A stretch of DNA of 64,000 bases from Leifsonia sp. 1010. Its GTDB lineage: Bacteria > Actinomycetota > Actinomycetes > Actinomycetales > Microbacteriaceae. Made by a program: the position numbers and the translations under genes. The stretch is taken from contig NZ_JAVDSL010000001.1 in NCBI RefSeq assembly GCF_031455295.1, positions 1,116,001 to 1,180,000 on the forward strand. The letters are read 5' to 3'. Below the pieces are notes generated by a model that saw nothing but the letters and a program-made list of their open reading frames with translations, did no database searches and had not been told where the DNA came from. This document shows, piece by piece, positions 31,381-42,000 of this stretch; position 1 is the first letter of the stretch; every line of letters starts with the position of its first letter.

Positions 31381-33193
31381 CCGCCCGCACGCGGGCGACG
31401 TCACCTCGGTCGGCACGGGTCCGGTCGATCCGGGCGCGAGCGCCGACGTCGGCGGAGGGATCACCGGGAATCCGGCGACGGACTTCTCGCTGGCGCTTCT
31501 GAGCGCTCTTGTACGAAACGGTGTACGAGACCTGGTCGTGAGCCCGGGTTCCCGGTCGCAGGCGCTCGCGCTCGCCGCAGCCGAACTGGAACGATCCGGC
31601 TCCGCCCGCCTGCACGTGCGCATCGACGAGCGCTCCGGCGGATTCCTCGCTCTGGGGCTCGCCCGCGAAACGGGCGCCCCCGCCGTGGTCGTCACGACGA
31701 GCGGCACCGCGACCGCGAACCTGCACCCGGCCGTCCTCGAAGCACACGAGGCGGGCATCCCGCTGATCATCGTCACGGGCGACCGCCCGGAAGAGCTCCG
31801 CGGCATCCGCTCGAACCAGACCACGCAACAGGACGGTCTCTACGCATCCGCCGTCCATTGGTCGGACGATGTGGACGCGCCGACGGGCGAGCACGGCGAA
31901 GCCGACCGTGCGTCCGCCCTCGGTGCAGCGGCGGTCCGTGCAGCGATCGGCGCCGAGACGGCGGATCCCGGGCCCGTCCACCTGAACGTCGCATTCCGTG
32001 AACCGCTCTCCGTTGCCGTCCCGCCACTGCCGGAGCCTCTCCACGGCGCGCTTCCCGCGGTCGCCGGACCGGCGGCGCTCGGGCGCGACATCGTTTCCGT
32101 CGACGGCGGCCGGAAGACCGTCGTCGTCGCAGGTGCCGACGCGGGACCGGCGGCCGAAGAGTTCGCCCGCGACGCCGGGTTCCCGCTTCTGGCCGAGGTT
32201 TCGAGCGGCGCCCACTTCGGGCCGAACCTCGTGGTGTCGTACCGGGAGTTGCTGCACGACGACGCGTTCGGCGGCGCCGTCGAACGGGCGATCGTGTTCG
32301 GGCATCCCACGCTCAGCAGGGAAGTGCCGGCGTTGCTCACGCGGGACGACGTGGAGGTCGTCGTCGTCGCTCCCACCGGGGCGCAGGCGTACAACCCCGG
32401 GCACCGGGCGCGCATCGTCGGAGGAGTCCGGGGTGCCGAGACGATCGACGTCCGCTCGCCGGAGGTGCGGGGATGGGTCGGCCGGTGGGTGTTCGCCAGC
32501 CGGCGCATCGCCGAGCTCGCGGAGCGCGAAGCCGATCCTGCCGCGGTCGCGCCGGACCTGGAGAAGGCCCGCTCGTTCAACCCGGCCGACGCCCTGGCCT
32601 TCGCCTCCGCCGAACTCGCGGCCATCCGGGCCCCGATCACGCGTGCCCTGCTCGCGGAGGCGGTCTGGCGCTACACCTGGCCGCACGACAGGCTCGTGCT
32701 CGGTGCCTCCCGCCTCATCCGGGACGTGGACCGCATCGTGCCGGGAAAGAAGATCGCCGTGCACGCCAACCGCGGGCTCGCCGGCATCGACGGAACCATC
32801 GCCACGGCGACCGGCATCGCTCTCGCCAGTCAGGCGGCGGCACGCGCTGCCGGGACCCCGAGCGGAGTGACCCGCGTCCTGCTCGGTGACCTGGCGCTTC
32901 TGCACGATGTCGGCTCGCTACTGATGGGTGCCGGCGAGGCGCGCCCTCACCTGCAGGTCATCGTGGGCAACGACGGCGGCGGCACGATCTTCGACGGACT
33001 GGAGGTCGCCGCCACCGCGAGCTCCGACGCCTTCGACCGCGTCCTCTACACACCCCAGACGGTCGACATCTCGTCGCTCGCCCACGCGTACGGCTGGCAC
33101 CACACGGTCGTCCGCACCAAGGGCGAGCTGGACCAGGCCCTCTCCGCGCCCCCGGCCGGCACGAGCATCGTCGAGGTTCCGCTGCCGCGCTGA
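31373..33193 (+). CDS. menD: SEPHCHC synthase MenD
   Basis: A 606-residue thiamine-diphosphate enzyme that joins 2-oxoglutarate to isochorismate, the first committed step of menaquinone synthesis. Seen motifs: [12 protein letters not shown], the cofactor-activating Glu in [36 protein letters not shown], and the C-terminal ThDP site including [12 protein letters not shown] and [13 protein letters not shown]. The N terminus carries about 30 extra low-complexity residues. It overlaps the PLDc_N gene by 8 nt. Confidence 0.96.
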   Translation: MADRPHAGDVTSVGTGPVDPGASADVGGGITGNPATDFSLALLSALVRNGVRDLVVSPGSRSQALALAAAELERSGSARLHVRIDERSGGFLALGLARETGAPAVVVTTSGTATANLHPAVLEAHEAGIPLIIVTGDRPEELRGIRSNQTTQQDGLYASAVHWSDDVDAPTGEHGEADRASALGAAAVRAAIGAETADPGPVHLNVAFREPLSVAVPPLPEPLHGALPAVAGPAALGRDIVSVDGGRKTVVVAGADAGPAAEEFARDAGFPLLAEVSSGAHFGPNLVVSYRELLHDDAFGGAVERAIVFGHPTLSREVPALLTRDDVEVVVVAPTGAQAYNPGHRARIVGGVRGAETIDVRSPEVRGWVGRWVFASRRIAELAEREADPAAVAPDLEKARSFNPADALAFASAELAAIRAPITRALLAEAVWRYTWPHDRLVLGASRLIRDVDRIVPGKKIAVHANRGLAGIDGTIATATGIALASQAAARAAGTPSGVTRVLLGDLALLHDVGSLLMGAGEARPHLQVIVGNDGGGTIFDGLEVAATASSDAFDRVLYTPQTVDISSLAHAYGWHHTVVRTKGELDQALSAPPAGTSIVEVPLPR

Positions 33194-33241
33194 ACGTGCT
33201 GTGATTCTCCTCGGACGCACTGACGACGACAGGAGACAGCC

Positions 33242-33571
33242 ATGGCGCACGACGGACTGCCCGAACCCATCCAGCGGTTCATCGACACAACCAATCAGGG
33301 CGATTCTGCCGGATTCGTCGACACCTTCACCGACGATGCATACCTGAACGACTGGGGTCGCGAGTTTCACGGCCGCGCCGGGGTGCGGAGCTGGGACGGC
33401 ACAGACAACATCGGCGTGAACTCGCACTTCGACCTCGTCGACGCTCGCGAGAGCTCGCAGCCCGGCACCTGGATCGTCACGCTGACGGTGACGGGCGACG
33501 GATTCAACGGGACGGGCCCGATGGAGTTCCAGCTGCGCGACGGTCGCATCGCCAGCCTCCGGATCAGCTGA
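33242..33571 (+). CDS. SnoaL-like/NTF2-fold protein
   Basis: A 109-residue protein with the NTF2-like pattern: an initial helix (IQRFIDTTNQGDSAGFVDTF), a DAYLNDWGREFHGRAGV strand-turn region and three C-terminal strands. Members are small enzymes or ligand-binding proteins; none can be assigned here. ATG 33242 has AGGAGA 6 nt upstream. It follows menD by 48 nt but shows no functional link. Confidence 0.85.
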   Translation: MAHDGLPEPIQRFIDTTNQGDSAGFVDTFTDDAYLNDWGREFHGRAGVRSWDGTDNIGVNSHFDLVDARESSQPGTWIVTLTVTGDGFNGTGPMEFQLRDGRIASLRIS

Positions 33572-33689
33572 TCTCATCCCGTCGATGTGATGCGGAGCGC
33601 ACAAGCCGCATCCACCTCGGCCGACCGGTGCTTGGAGACATCGCACAACGGATGCGCCGATGCGGTGGCGGATCACTAACATGATCGCC

Positions 33690-34241
33690 GTGCACATGAT
33701 CTTCCGGACGATGCTTCACGCGATCATCTCCCGATTCGGAGCGCGGCTCGGCCACTGGGATGTGGCGCGCACGAAGTTCCGCGTCCTGCCGACGGACCTC
33801 GACATCCTGAAGCACATGAACAACGGCGTGTACCTGTCCATCGCCGACATCGGACGCTTCGACCTGTTGATGCGCAACGGCGTCTGGGCCATCTTCAAGA
33901 AGCGCGGCTGGTACCCGGTCGTGGCGTCGGAGACGATCTCGTTCCGCAAATCGCTGGAACTGTGGCAGCCGTTCGTCGTCGAATCGCGCATCCTCGGCTT
34001 CGACGAGAAGGCCGTCTATGTCGAGCAAAGATTCACCGTGGACGGCGAGATCTACACACAGGCGTTCATCCGCGGGCGCTTCCTCAAGCGCGGGGGCGGC
34101 ATCGTCACGATCGACGAGCTGCTGGAGGCCGTCGGCCCGTCGCCGACCGATGTCACCGTCCCCGAGTGGCTGCGTGCCTGGGGAGCGGATGCAGCCCTCC
34201 CGTCGACACGCGTCGAGGCGCCGAGCATCTGGAGCGAGTGA
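33690..34241 (+). CDS. Hotdog-fold acyl-CoA thioesterase-like protein
   Basis: A 183-residue thioesterase-superfamily protein. FRVLPTDLDILKHMNNGVYLSIADIGRFDLL is the typical 4HBT catalytic-helix region (Asp and Asn in the first motif). It probably hydrolyses acyl-CoA esters; substrate unknown. I chose GTG 33690, which follows TAACAT (33677-33682) by 7 nt; ATG 33660, 33681 and 33696 are in frame alternatives. Confidence 0.85.
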   Translation: MHMIFRTMLHAIISRFGARLGHWDVARTKFRVLPTDLDILKHMNNGVYLSIADIGRFDLLMRNGVWAIFKKRGWYPVVASETISFRKSLELWQPFVVESRILGFDEKAVYVEQRFTVDGEIYTQAFIRGRFLKRGGGIVTIDELLEAVGPSPTDVTVPEWLRAWGADAALPSTRVEAPSIWSE

Positions 34242-34256
34242 CGCCCGGACCGCCGG

Positions 34257-35627
34257 TCAGGCCGGTCCGAACGCGAAGACGCGGTCCGGATCCCACTGCC
34301 GACGCACCGCCTGGAGCCGCTCCGAAATCGCCGGCGGCCACACCCTCTCGAAGGCGGCGCGGTCGGAGAGATCACCGGCGAAGTTGACGTTGGTGATCGC
34401 AGAGACCGTGTCGTGCAACGCCTCGGCGATCGCTCGAGCGCGAGCGGGCGCGGCCTCCGCGAAGGTCGACGGATCGCCCGCGATCAGGCTGAGCGTGAAG
34501 CCGCTGTCCCGCCCGCCGACCGAGCTGCCGTCCTCCAGGTCGCGAGCGGTCGCGCCGCCCAGCTGGCGGATCTCGGCCGCAACGAAGGGCGACCCGGACC
34601 CCGGTCCCGCGAGTTCGAGGATCACGTCGGCCGAGTCCTGATCGAACGAGTCGAGCATGAACCCGCGGATCCAGGTCGGACCACCCTCCTCCGGATCGCT
34701 GTGGATGCTCGCAACAGCGGTCGTCGGCATCTCGGCGACGAAGTCGAGAGAGACCGGAGCTGCCGCCCGGATGGGAGCGAAGAGCTGCTCGCCCTCTGCT
34801 GGGTCGCCCGGGTAGGCGAACCGGACGCTGAGCAGGGTGCGGCCGCGCAAGAAGGGCGGCGGTCCCTCCACGTCCGGCACGTTGAGGAGGACCACAGACG
34901 TGGTCGCCTCGTCGGGCAGCTCGGCGGACCAGTCGACCCAGGCGCGCAATGCGGGCTCGATCGCTCCGCCCTCGAAGAAGACGCTTCCGCCGTAGAGCGA
35001 GCGGAGCTCCACCAGCTCCAGTGTCATCTCCGTGACGACGGCCAGGCCGCCCTTGCCGCCGCGCAGAGCCCAGAAGAGGTCGGGATTCGTCTCGCGGTCG
35101 GCGGTGACCAGCTCACCGTCTGCGGTGACGACACGGAACCCGCGCACCCAATCGCTGGTGAAGCCGTAGCGGCGGGCGAGTGGCCCCACTCCGCCGCCCA
35201 GGGTGTAGCCGACCGCGCCCACGCCGGTGGACGAGCCGGTGACGGGCGCCAGGCCGTGCTCGGCCGCGGCGACGATGACCGGCGCCCAGCGCAGGCCCGC
35301 GCCGATGCGGGCCCGGCGGGAAGCGGCATCGATCGAAAGCCCGTCGAGGCCTCGCGTTGAGACGATCATGCCACCGACGATCGGTGCCTCCGCGCCGTGG
35401 CCGGTCGCCTGTACGCGCACCGGGACTCCGGCTTCGCGGGCGAAGCGGATGGCCTCCACGACGTCGTCGTCAGATGCGACGGCGACGACGATGTCCGGAT
35501 CATGGCGGATCGCCGGGTTGAAGCAGGCGACCTCCGCCGCGAGTCCATCGTCGCCTCTGACGTAGACGGTGCCCGTGACGGCGTCGCGCAGGCGCGAAAC
35601 AGCGTTCGTGTCGAGTTCGATTCCCAT
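34257..35627 (-). CDS. FAD-binding (PCMH/berberine-bridge-like) oxidoreductase
   Basis: A 456-residue flavoprotein of the FAD_binding_4 type. The FAD site shows VRVQATGHGAEAP (the His may bind flavin covalently), STGVGAVGYTLGGGVGPLARRYG and LFWALRGGKGGLAVVTE. The C terminus WDPDRVFAFGP matches the BBE-type tail. These enzymes oxidise alcohols or sugars; substrate unknown. ATG 35627 has TACATT 6 nt upstream and no Shine-Dalgarno, fitting a leaderless start; the frame runs open to 36695, but that extension overlaps the glycosylase and is rejected. Confidence 0.92.
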   Translation of the reverse strand: MGIELDTNAVSRLRDAVTGTVYVRGDDGLAAEVACFNPAIRHDPDIVVAVASDDDVVEAIRFAREAGVPVRVQATGHGAEAPIVGGMIVSTRGLDGLSIDAASRRARIGAGLRWAPVIVAAAEHGLAPVTGSSTGVGAVGYTLGGGVGPLARRYGFTSDWVRGFRVVTADGELVTADRETNPDLFWALRGGKGGLAVVTEMTLELVELRSLYGGSVFFEGGAIEPALRAWVDWSAELPDEATTSVVLLNVPDVEGPPPFLRGRTLLSVRFAYPGDPAEGEQLFAPIRAAAPVSLDFVAEMPTTAVASIHSDPEEGGPTWIRGFMLDSFDQDSADVILELAGPGSGSPFVAAEIRQLGGATARDLEDGSSVGGRDSGFTLSLIAGDPSTFAEAAPARARAIAEALHDTVSAITNVNFAGDLSDRAAFERVWPPAISERLQAVRRQWDPDRVFAFGPA

Positions 35628-35714
35628 GGGGGAAATGTAGGGGAGGCCACCGACATGAGGGAACCCCATTTTTCGTGACGAGTCGGTGTCAGGTGCGTGA
35701 CGTAGCATTCGAGC

Positions 35715-36698
35715 ATGTCCGCCGTTCTGCCCTCCGCCCCCGCGCCCGCGACCGGCGCGAGGTCGCACACCTCGGCGGCGGCGCCGGACGCCGAGACGGT
35801 GTACCGGCCGGCCGGGACGCTCGATCTCTCGGGGACGCTGGCGCCGCTGGGCCGCGGTCCGTATGACCCGACCACGACGTGGGATCTGCGGGGGATGTGG
35901 CGCACCTGGCGCACGCCGATGGGCGCGGCGACTCTGCGCATCCATCGGGCATCCGCCGGTGGTCTCTCGGCCGCCGCATGGGGACCGGGAGCGGAGTGGG
36001 CGATCGATGCCGTTCCGAGCCTGCTCGGCCGGGACGACGACTGGTCCGAACTCGACGTCGCACGTCATCCCCTGCTCCGCGACAGCCTGCACCGCAATCC
36101 GGGCCTGCGGTTGACGCGGACCGGGCGGATGCTGGAAGCGCTGATCCCCGCCATCATCGAGCAGCGGGTGACCAGCCTCGAGGCGTATCGATCGTGGTCG
36201 CGCCTGCTCCGCTGGTACGGCGAGCCCGCACCGGGTCCTGCGCCGGAGGGGATGCGCGTGACGCCGACGCTCGAGCAGTGGCGCGGCATCCCGTCGTGGG
36301 AGTGGCACCGCGCCGGAGTCGATCCTCGCCGGGCACGAGCGGTGCAGGCGGTGCTCGCGGTCGCGCCGTCCCTCGAACGTGCGACCGACAGTGCTCCGAC
36401 CCTCGCCGAAGCGGAGTCCGTGCTGCAGACCATCCCGGGCGTCGGTCTCTGGACGGCCGCGGAGACGCTTCAGCGTTCTCATGGCCACCCCGATCTGGTC
36501 AGCGTCGGCGACTACCACCTCGCGCACCAGGTCGGCGAAGCGCTCATCGGCCGTCGGGTCGACGACGACGGGATGCTCGAACTGCTCGAGCCCTGGGCCG
36601 GCCACCGGCAACGCGTGGTGCGGCTGATCTTCGCGAGCGGCTTCCGCTTCCAGCGGCGCGGCCCGCGCGTCACGCTGCAGGAGCATCGCTGGCACTGA
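35715..36698 (+). CDS. HhH-GPD DNA glycosylase (AlkA-like)
   Basis: A 327-residue base-excision enzyme. The helix-hairpin-helix is LQTIPGVGLWTAAETLQR and the catalytic Asp is D266 in SVGDYHLAHQVG, as in AlkA/3-methyladenine glycosylase II. The N-terminal 110 residues are a less conserved domain. It should remove alkylated bases from DNA. ATG 35715 lies 6 nt after TAGCAT (35703-35708), a probable leaderless start; divergent from the FAD gene by 87 nt. Confidence 0.9.
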   Translation: MSAVLPSAPAPATGARSHTSAAAPDAETVYRPAGTLDLSGTLAPLGRGPYDPTTTWDLRGMWRTWRTPMGAATLRIHRASAGGLSAAAWGPGAEWAIDAVPSLLGRDDDWSELDVARHPLLRDSLHRNPGLRLTRTGRMLEALIPAIIEQRVTSLEAYRSWSRLLRWYGEPAPGPAPEGMRVTPTLEQWRGIPSWEWHRAGVDPRRARAVQAVLAVAPSLERATDSAPTLAEAESVLQTIPGVGLWTAAETLQRSHGHPDLVSVGDYHLAHQVGEALIGRRVDDDGMLELLEPWAGHRQRVVRLIFASGFRFQRRGPRVTLQEHRWH

Positions 36699-36711
36699 GC
36701 CAGATGACCCC

Positions 36712-36731
36712 GCTGAAGCGCTGGCTTCAGC
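36712..36731. terminator. Perfect hairpin between converging genes
   Basis: GCTGAAGC (36712-36719) and GCTTCAGC (36724-36731) enclose a 4-nt loop. The right arm contains the stop codon of the opposing SRPBCC gene (36727-36729). Confidence 0.65.
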
Positions 36732-37278
36732 CGGCAGTCCCCGACCGCGCGGCGGTGTGCTCGGATCGCAGATCGCGGTCGAGCTCCCGGCACAGGGTCC
36801 GGTAGTGCTCGGTCATGGCCGGGCTGTAGCTGCTCCATTCGGGGAGCGGTTTGTGATCGTGCACGGCCACCAGACGGTCGAGGTAGTAGTCCCAGCGGGG
36901 TCCGGAGTCCGCTTCCTCCACGAGCGACCGCAACCGCCGGCCCACAGTGACCGTGGTGTGGCCGCTCGCCTCGCGGAGATGCACGAACATCCGGTGGGAT
37001 GCGCCGGCGCCCCCGACGTCGGCGTGGAGGCGATGCGGCGCGGAGCACTCCATCACGGAGACGTCCTGCCAGTCGCTGTCGTCGCCGTCCACGGTCATGC
37101 GGAACTTGACCGCCCCGGTCGACCCGGTGCCCTTGTATTCGCCCAGCCATTCGGCAAGCCGCGGGGAGCGGCTGAAGAAGGTCCACACCTCCTCGATGGG
37201 CGCTTTGAACATCCGGTCGAGGACGAGGTAGACCCCGTCGTCCTTGCGGACCAGTCTTCCTGTCGGCTGCGGCATCAT
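36727..37278 (-). CDS. SRPBCC-fold ligand-binding-like protein
   Basis: A 183-residue START/SRPBCC-type protein. The N-terminal strand FKAPIEEVWTFFSRSPRLAEWLGEYKG is the usual AHSA1/polyketide cyclase-like opening, followed by a helix-grip fold and a hydrophilic C-terminal helix. Function is unknown. GGAGGT lies just before tandem ATGs at 37278 and 37275, so the start is one of these rather than the earlier in-frame codon at 37317. Confidence 0.85.
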   Translation of the reverse strand: MMPQPTGRLVRKDDGVYLVLDRMFKAPIEEVWTFFSRSPRLAEWLGEYKGTGSTGAVKFRMTVDGDDSDWQDVSVMECSAPHRLHADVGGAGASHRMFVHLREASGHTTVTVGRRLRSLVEEADSGPRWDYYLDRLVAVHDHKPLPEWSSYSPAMTEHYRTLCRELDRDLRSEHTAARSGTAG

Positions 37279-37363
37279 GATGACCTCCGTCGGCTCAGCC
37301 TCTGGTGATCCACACACTAGTCACGCTCGCCCCGAATCGGCAGAGGGCGGCTTGCGAGTGCTC

Positions 37364-38953
37364 TCAGCCTTCGAGCACCGCCATCGCCGCGTTGTGTCCG
37401 CCGAGTCCGCTCACCGCGCCGCCGCGCCGGGCCCCGGAGCCGCACATCAGGATGCGCGGATGCCGCGTCGCCACGCCCCAGCGTTCGGCCGGGGTGTCGA
37501 GGGCGTCGTCGTCCTCCGCGAACGGCCAGGAAAGGGGGCCGTGGAAGATGTTGCCGCCCGGCATGTTGAGCGCCTGCTCGAGGTCGCGCGTGGTCTTCGT
37601 CTCGATGCACGGGTTGCCGTCCGCGTCGGTCAGCAGGAGGTCTTCGACCGGCTCGGCCAGGACCGAGTTGAGGGAGGCGAGCACCGCATCCTGAAGCCGC
37701 TGACGGGTGGCGTCGTTGTTCTCGTCAGTGAGCCAGCGGTCGGGGGTGTGCAGCCCGAACACGGTGATGGTCTGGGCGCCGGTCTCGGCGAGCTCCGGGT
37801 CCAGGATGCTCGGGTCAGCCAGGGTGTGGCAGTAGATCTCGCAGGGGAGGAGCTCGGGCATCACACCGCGGGTCATCCCCGAGTAGGCCTCCTCGAGCTG
37901 CGTGTAGGTCTCGTTGATGTGGAACGTCCCGCCGAACGCCGCCTTCGGGTCGATCGCCTCGTCGCGCAGCCGCGGGAGGCGCTTCAGGAGCAGGTTGACC
38001 TTCACCTGGGCGCCCTCGGCCTTCGGTGCGGCCGGCTCTGCGGTCTCGCCCAGCAGCCGGTCGAGCACGCCGGGGGCGACGTTGGCGAGCACGTGGCGGC
38101 CGACCACTCGTCGTTCGTGGCCGTTCCGCCGGTATTCGACGGTCCCGTCCGGGTCGATCCTCGTCACCTCGGCGCCGGTGACGATGCGGGCGCCGGCCTC
38201 ACGGGCGACGCGGGCGAGCTCGCCGGTGACGGCGCCCATCCCGCCGACCGGGACATCCCACTCACCCGTCCCCTGGCCGATGACGTGATAGAGGAAGCAC
38301 CGGTTCTGCGCGAGTTCCGGATCGGCGAGGCTGGCGAAGGTGCCGATGAGGGCGTCGGTCGCGACGACGCCGCGCACCAGGTCGCTCTGCAGACGGGATT
38401 CGATGAACTCGCCGATCGGGCGCTCGATCATCGCCTGCCAGAGCTCGTCGTCGCCGACCAGCGCCCGGGCCTCCGTCCGCGTCAGAAGCGGCTCGGTCAC
38501 CGTCGGCCAAAGTGCGCGCGCGAGTTCGCCGGTGCTCTCGTAGACGCCGTCGAAGGCGTCCGCGTCGTCGGCCGCGCCGATCCGGGCGAAGGACGCCGCG
38601 GTCGCCGTCGCGTCGGTGTTGTCGATCAGCAGTCCCGCGCCGTCGGGGTCGCCGGGAACCGGCGTGTACGACGAGTAGCGGCGGCGGGCCAGGCGGATGT
38701 CGAGTCCCAGGTCGTCGATGATGCGCTGCGGCAGCAGGCTGACCAGGTAGGAGTAGCGCGAGAGGCGCGCTTCGACACCCGCGAACGCCTGTGCGCTGAC
38801 CGCGGCGCCGCCCACTTCATCCAGCCGTTCGAGCAGGATGACGGACTTGCCGGCGCGTGCGAGGTACGCCGCGGCGGTGAGGCCGTTGTGCCCTCCTCCG
38901 ACGATCACGATGTCGTGGGTCGTGGCGGCGAGGGAGGAGGCGCGGTCGGTCAT
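37364..38953 (-). CDS. Phytoene desaturase-like/PYROXD2-like FAD oxidoreductase
   Basis: A 529-residue FAD-dependent amine-oxidase superfamily protein. The dinucleotide-binding loop IVIVGGGHNGLTAAAYLARAGK is near residues 14-35 and the C-terminal FAD motif is in LMCGSGARRGGAVSGLGGHNAA. It resembles PYROXD2/CrtI relatives, but there is no carotenoid cluster nearby, so a carotenoid role is not supported. ATG 38953 has TAGAGT 7 nt upstream on the minus strand. It is divergent from putA with 94 nt between. Confidence 0.88.
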   Translation of the reverse strand: MTDRASSLAATTHDIVIVGGGHNGLTAAAYLARAGKSVILLERLDEVGGAAVSAQAFAGVEARLSRYSYLVSLLPQRIIDDLGLDIRLARRRYSSYTPVPGDPDGAGLLIDNTDATATAASFARIGAADDADAFDGVYESTGELARALWPTVTEPLLTRTEARALVGDDELWQAMIERPIGEFIESRLQSDLVRGVVATDALIGTFASLADPELAQNRCFLYHVIGQGTGEWDVPVGGMGAVTGELARVAREAGARIVTGAEVTRIDPDGTVEYRRNGHERRVVGRHVLANVAPGVLDRLLGETAEPAAPKAEGAQVKVNLLLKRLPRLRDEAIDPKAAFGGTFHINETYTQLEEAYSGMTRGVMPELLPCEIYCHTLADPSILDPELAETGAQTITVFGLHTPDRWLTDENNDATRQRLQDAVLASLNSVLAEPVEDLLLTDADGNPCIETKTTRDLEQALNMPGGNIFHGPLSWPFAEDDDALDTPAERWGVATRHPRILMCGSGARRGGAVSGLGGHNAAMAVLEG

Positions 38954-39047
38954 GGAATCGACTCTAGCCGCGGTGGATAACCGTCAGTTCTCCACATCTT
39001 CAGGTCGGTTCCGGGGCCGCCCAGCGCCGGGTAATAGTGTCGTCATC

Positions 39048-42000
39048 ATGGTCGACACAACGGATGGCGCCGCGGCGCGCCCGGCGGCGATCGCTCACGA
39101 GGCGGTCGAGCTGGTGCAGCGCTGGCTCGCCGAGAGCGCGCGCGAGGACGACGGCTCTGCGCCCCGCCAGGATCCCGCCGCCGAGAGACTCGCGGGGGTG
39201 CTCGGCGACCCGCACGGTCTCGACTTCGCCGTGAGCTTCGTCGACGGCGTCGCTCGACCGCAAGACCTGTTCGTCGCCGGGTACAACCTGCAGCGGGTGG
39301 CCAAGCGCATCCCCGCCTTCCTGCCGTGGTACATGCGGTTCGCGATCTGGCTGGGCGGGGTGTTCGGGCCGGTCCTCCCGTGGGTGGTGATCCCGATCGC
39401 GCGCCGCGTGCTGCGGCGGATGGTGGGGCATCTCGTGGTCGATGCGACACCCGAGAAGCTGGGGCCGGCGATCGCGCGGCTCCGGTCGCCCGACGACCCC
39501 GACGGCCATGGCGCCCGCCTCAACCTGAACCTGCTCGGGGAGGCGGTGCTCGGCGAGAAGGAGGCGCTTCGGCGGCTCGAGGGGACCCGGACCCTTCTCG
39601 CCAGGGAAGACGTCGACTATGTCTCGATCAAGGTGTCCTCGATCGCGTCGCAGCTGTCGATGTGGGCGTTCGACGAGACGGTCGAGCGCGTCGTGGAACG
39701 GCTCACCCCTCTGTACGAGCTCGCCGCGGCGTCGCCGACCCCCAAGTTCATCAACCTCGATATGGAGGAGTACCGCGATCTCGACCTGACGATGGCTGTC
39801 TTCACCAGCATCCTCAGCAAGCCGCAGTTGCTGGGGCTCGAGGCGGGCATCGTGCTGCAGGCGTATCTGCCGGACGCTCTGGACGCGCTGCAGACGCTGA
39901 CCGAGTGGTCGACCCAGCGGCGCGCGCAGGGTGGAGCGCCGATCAAGATCAGGGTCGTCAAGGGCGCGAACCTGGCGATGGAGCGCGTGGATGCGACGAT
40001 CCACGGCTGGCCGCTCGCCACGTACGGCACGAAGCAGTCGACCGACGCGAACTATAAGCGCGTGCTCGACTGGGCTCTGACTCCGGAACATACGGATGCC
40101 GTCAAAATCGGCGTCGCGGGGCACAACCTCTTCGACATCGCGTACGCCTGGCTGCTCGCACAGAAGCGGGGAGTCACCGCGCGGATCGACTTCGAGATGC
40201 TGCTCGGCATGGCGACCGCCCAGGCGGAGGCGGTCAAGGGCACGGTGGGTGAGCTCCTGCTGTACACCCCGGTCGTGGACCCCCGTGAATTCGACGTGGC
40301 GATCTCGTACCTGATCCGCCGACTCGAAGAGAACGCCAGTCCCGAGAACTTCATGTCGGCCGTGTTCCAGCTCGGCTCCGACCCGGAGCTGTTCGAGCGT
40401 GAGAAGCAGCGCTTCCTCGCGTCCGTCGCCGAGTTCGAGAGCGACTCCGGACCGCGCGGCACCGCGCCGGTTCCGAACCGGCAGCAGGATCGCGCGCGGG
40501 AGTGGGAAGAAGCCTCGGCGCCGTCCTTCACGCGTCCTCCGGCACCGCCCGCGCCCGCCGCGCCCGCGACGCCCGAAGAGCAGGGGCTCACGAGTGTGGT
40601 GCTGGGGCTCACCCGTGGATCGGGGGGCATCGAGCTGACTCCGCCGGACGAGGCGTCGCCCAGCTCCGCCGCCCCGGCGGTCGCGTCGGCTGGGGCCGAT
40701 GACTTCCGGAATGCTCCGGACACCGATCCGTCCCGTGCGGCGAACCGCGCGTGGGGCCGGCGAATCCTCGTCCGCTCCGCCGCGTCGACTCTGGGCGAGG
40801 AGACCATCGCCGGTGCGGCCGTCCAAGACGCCGGACGCCTCGATGCCATCCTCGGGATGGTCGCGGAGGCCGGTCGGGAGTGGGGTGCGCGCTCCGGCCA
40901 CGACCGCGCGGCGATCCTCGACCGCGCGGGGCATGCGCTGGAGGCCAACCGCGATCGACTGATCGAGGTGATGGCCGCCGAGACGGGCAAGACCATCGCA
41001 GAAGCGGACCCGGAGGTCAGCGAGGCGGTCGACTTCGCCCACTACTACGCCAGCCGCGCGCGGGAGCTGGACGCAGTACAGGGCGCGCAGTTCGTCCCGA
41101 GCGCGCTGACCGTGGTCGCTCCGCCGTGGAACTTCCCCGTCGCCATCCCTGCCGGCTCGGTTCTTGCTGCGCTCGCCGCGGGCAGCGGCGTGATCATCAA
41201 GCCGGCTCCTCAGGCCCGGCGCTCCGCGGCGGTGATGGTGGAGGCGCTGTGGGAGTCCGGCATCCCTCGGCACCTCCTCGCCCTGGTCGATGTCGCCGAG
41301 AACGAGCTCGGACAGCAGCTGATCGCCGATCGGCGGGTAGACCGGGTCATCCTCACCGGCTCGTACGAGACAGCGAAGCTGTTCCGCTCCTGGCGTCCGG
41401 ATCTTCCGCTCCTCGCCGAGACCAGCGGCAAGAACGCCATCATCGTGACTCCGAGCGCCGATTACGACCTCGCTGTCTCCGACATCGTCAAGAGCGCCTT
41501 CGGCCATGCCGGTCAGAAGTGCTCCGCCGCGAGCCTCGTCATCCTGGTCGGCTCGGTCGCGAAGTCGGAACGCTTCCGCAATCAGCTCGTGGACGCCGTG
41601 ACCAGCATGCGGGTCGGTTACCCGCAGGACCCGGCCAGCCAGATGGGGCCGCTCATCGAGCCGGCGTCGGGCAAGCTGCTGCACGCCCTCACGACGCTGG
41701 GCGCCGAGGAGGAATGGCTCGTCGAGCCGCGCCGCCTCGACGACTCCGGGCGGCTCTGGAGTCCCGGAGTGCGCACCGGCGTCCAGCCCGGCTCGTACTT
41801 CCACCTGACGGAGTTCTTCGGGCCGGTGCTCGGCATCATGACCGCGCGTGACCTGGACGAGGCGATCCGCTACCAGAATGCGGTCGAGTACGGACTCACC
41901 GCCGGGCTGCACTCGCTCGACCGTGACGAGCTCGTGCACTGGCTCGACACCGTCGAGGCCGGCAATCTGTACGTCAACCGCGGCATCACCGGCGCCATCG

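Noticed and set aside
34257-36695. An 812-residue version of the FAD oxidoreductase
   Set aside because: The extension overlaps the DNA glycosylase gene and lacks motifs; the start at 35627 has a near -10.
38838-39047. N-terminal extension of PutA
   Set aside because: It overlaps the divergent flavoprotein gene, while ATG 39048 fits the leaderless promoter pattern.
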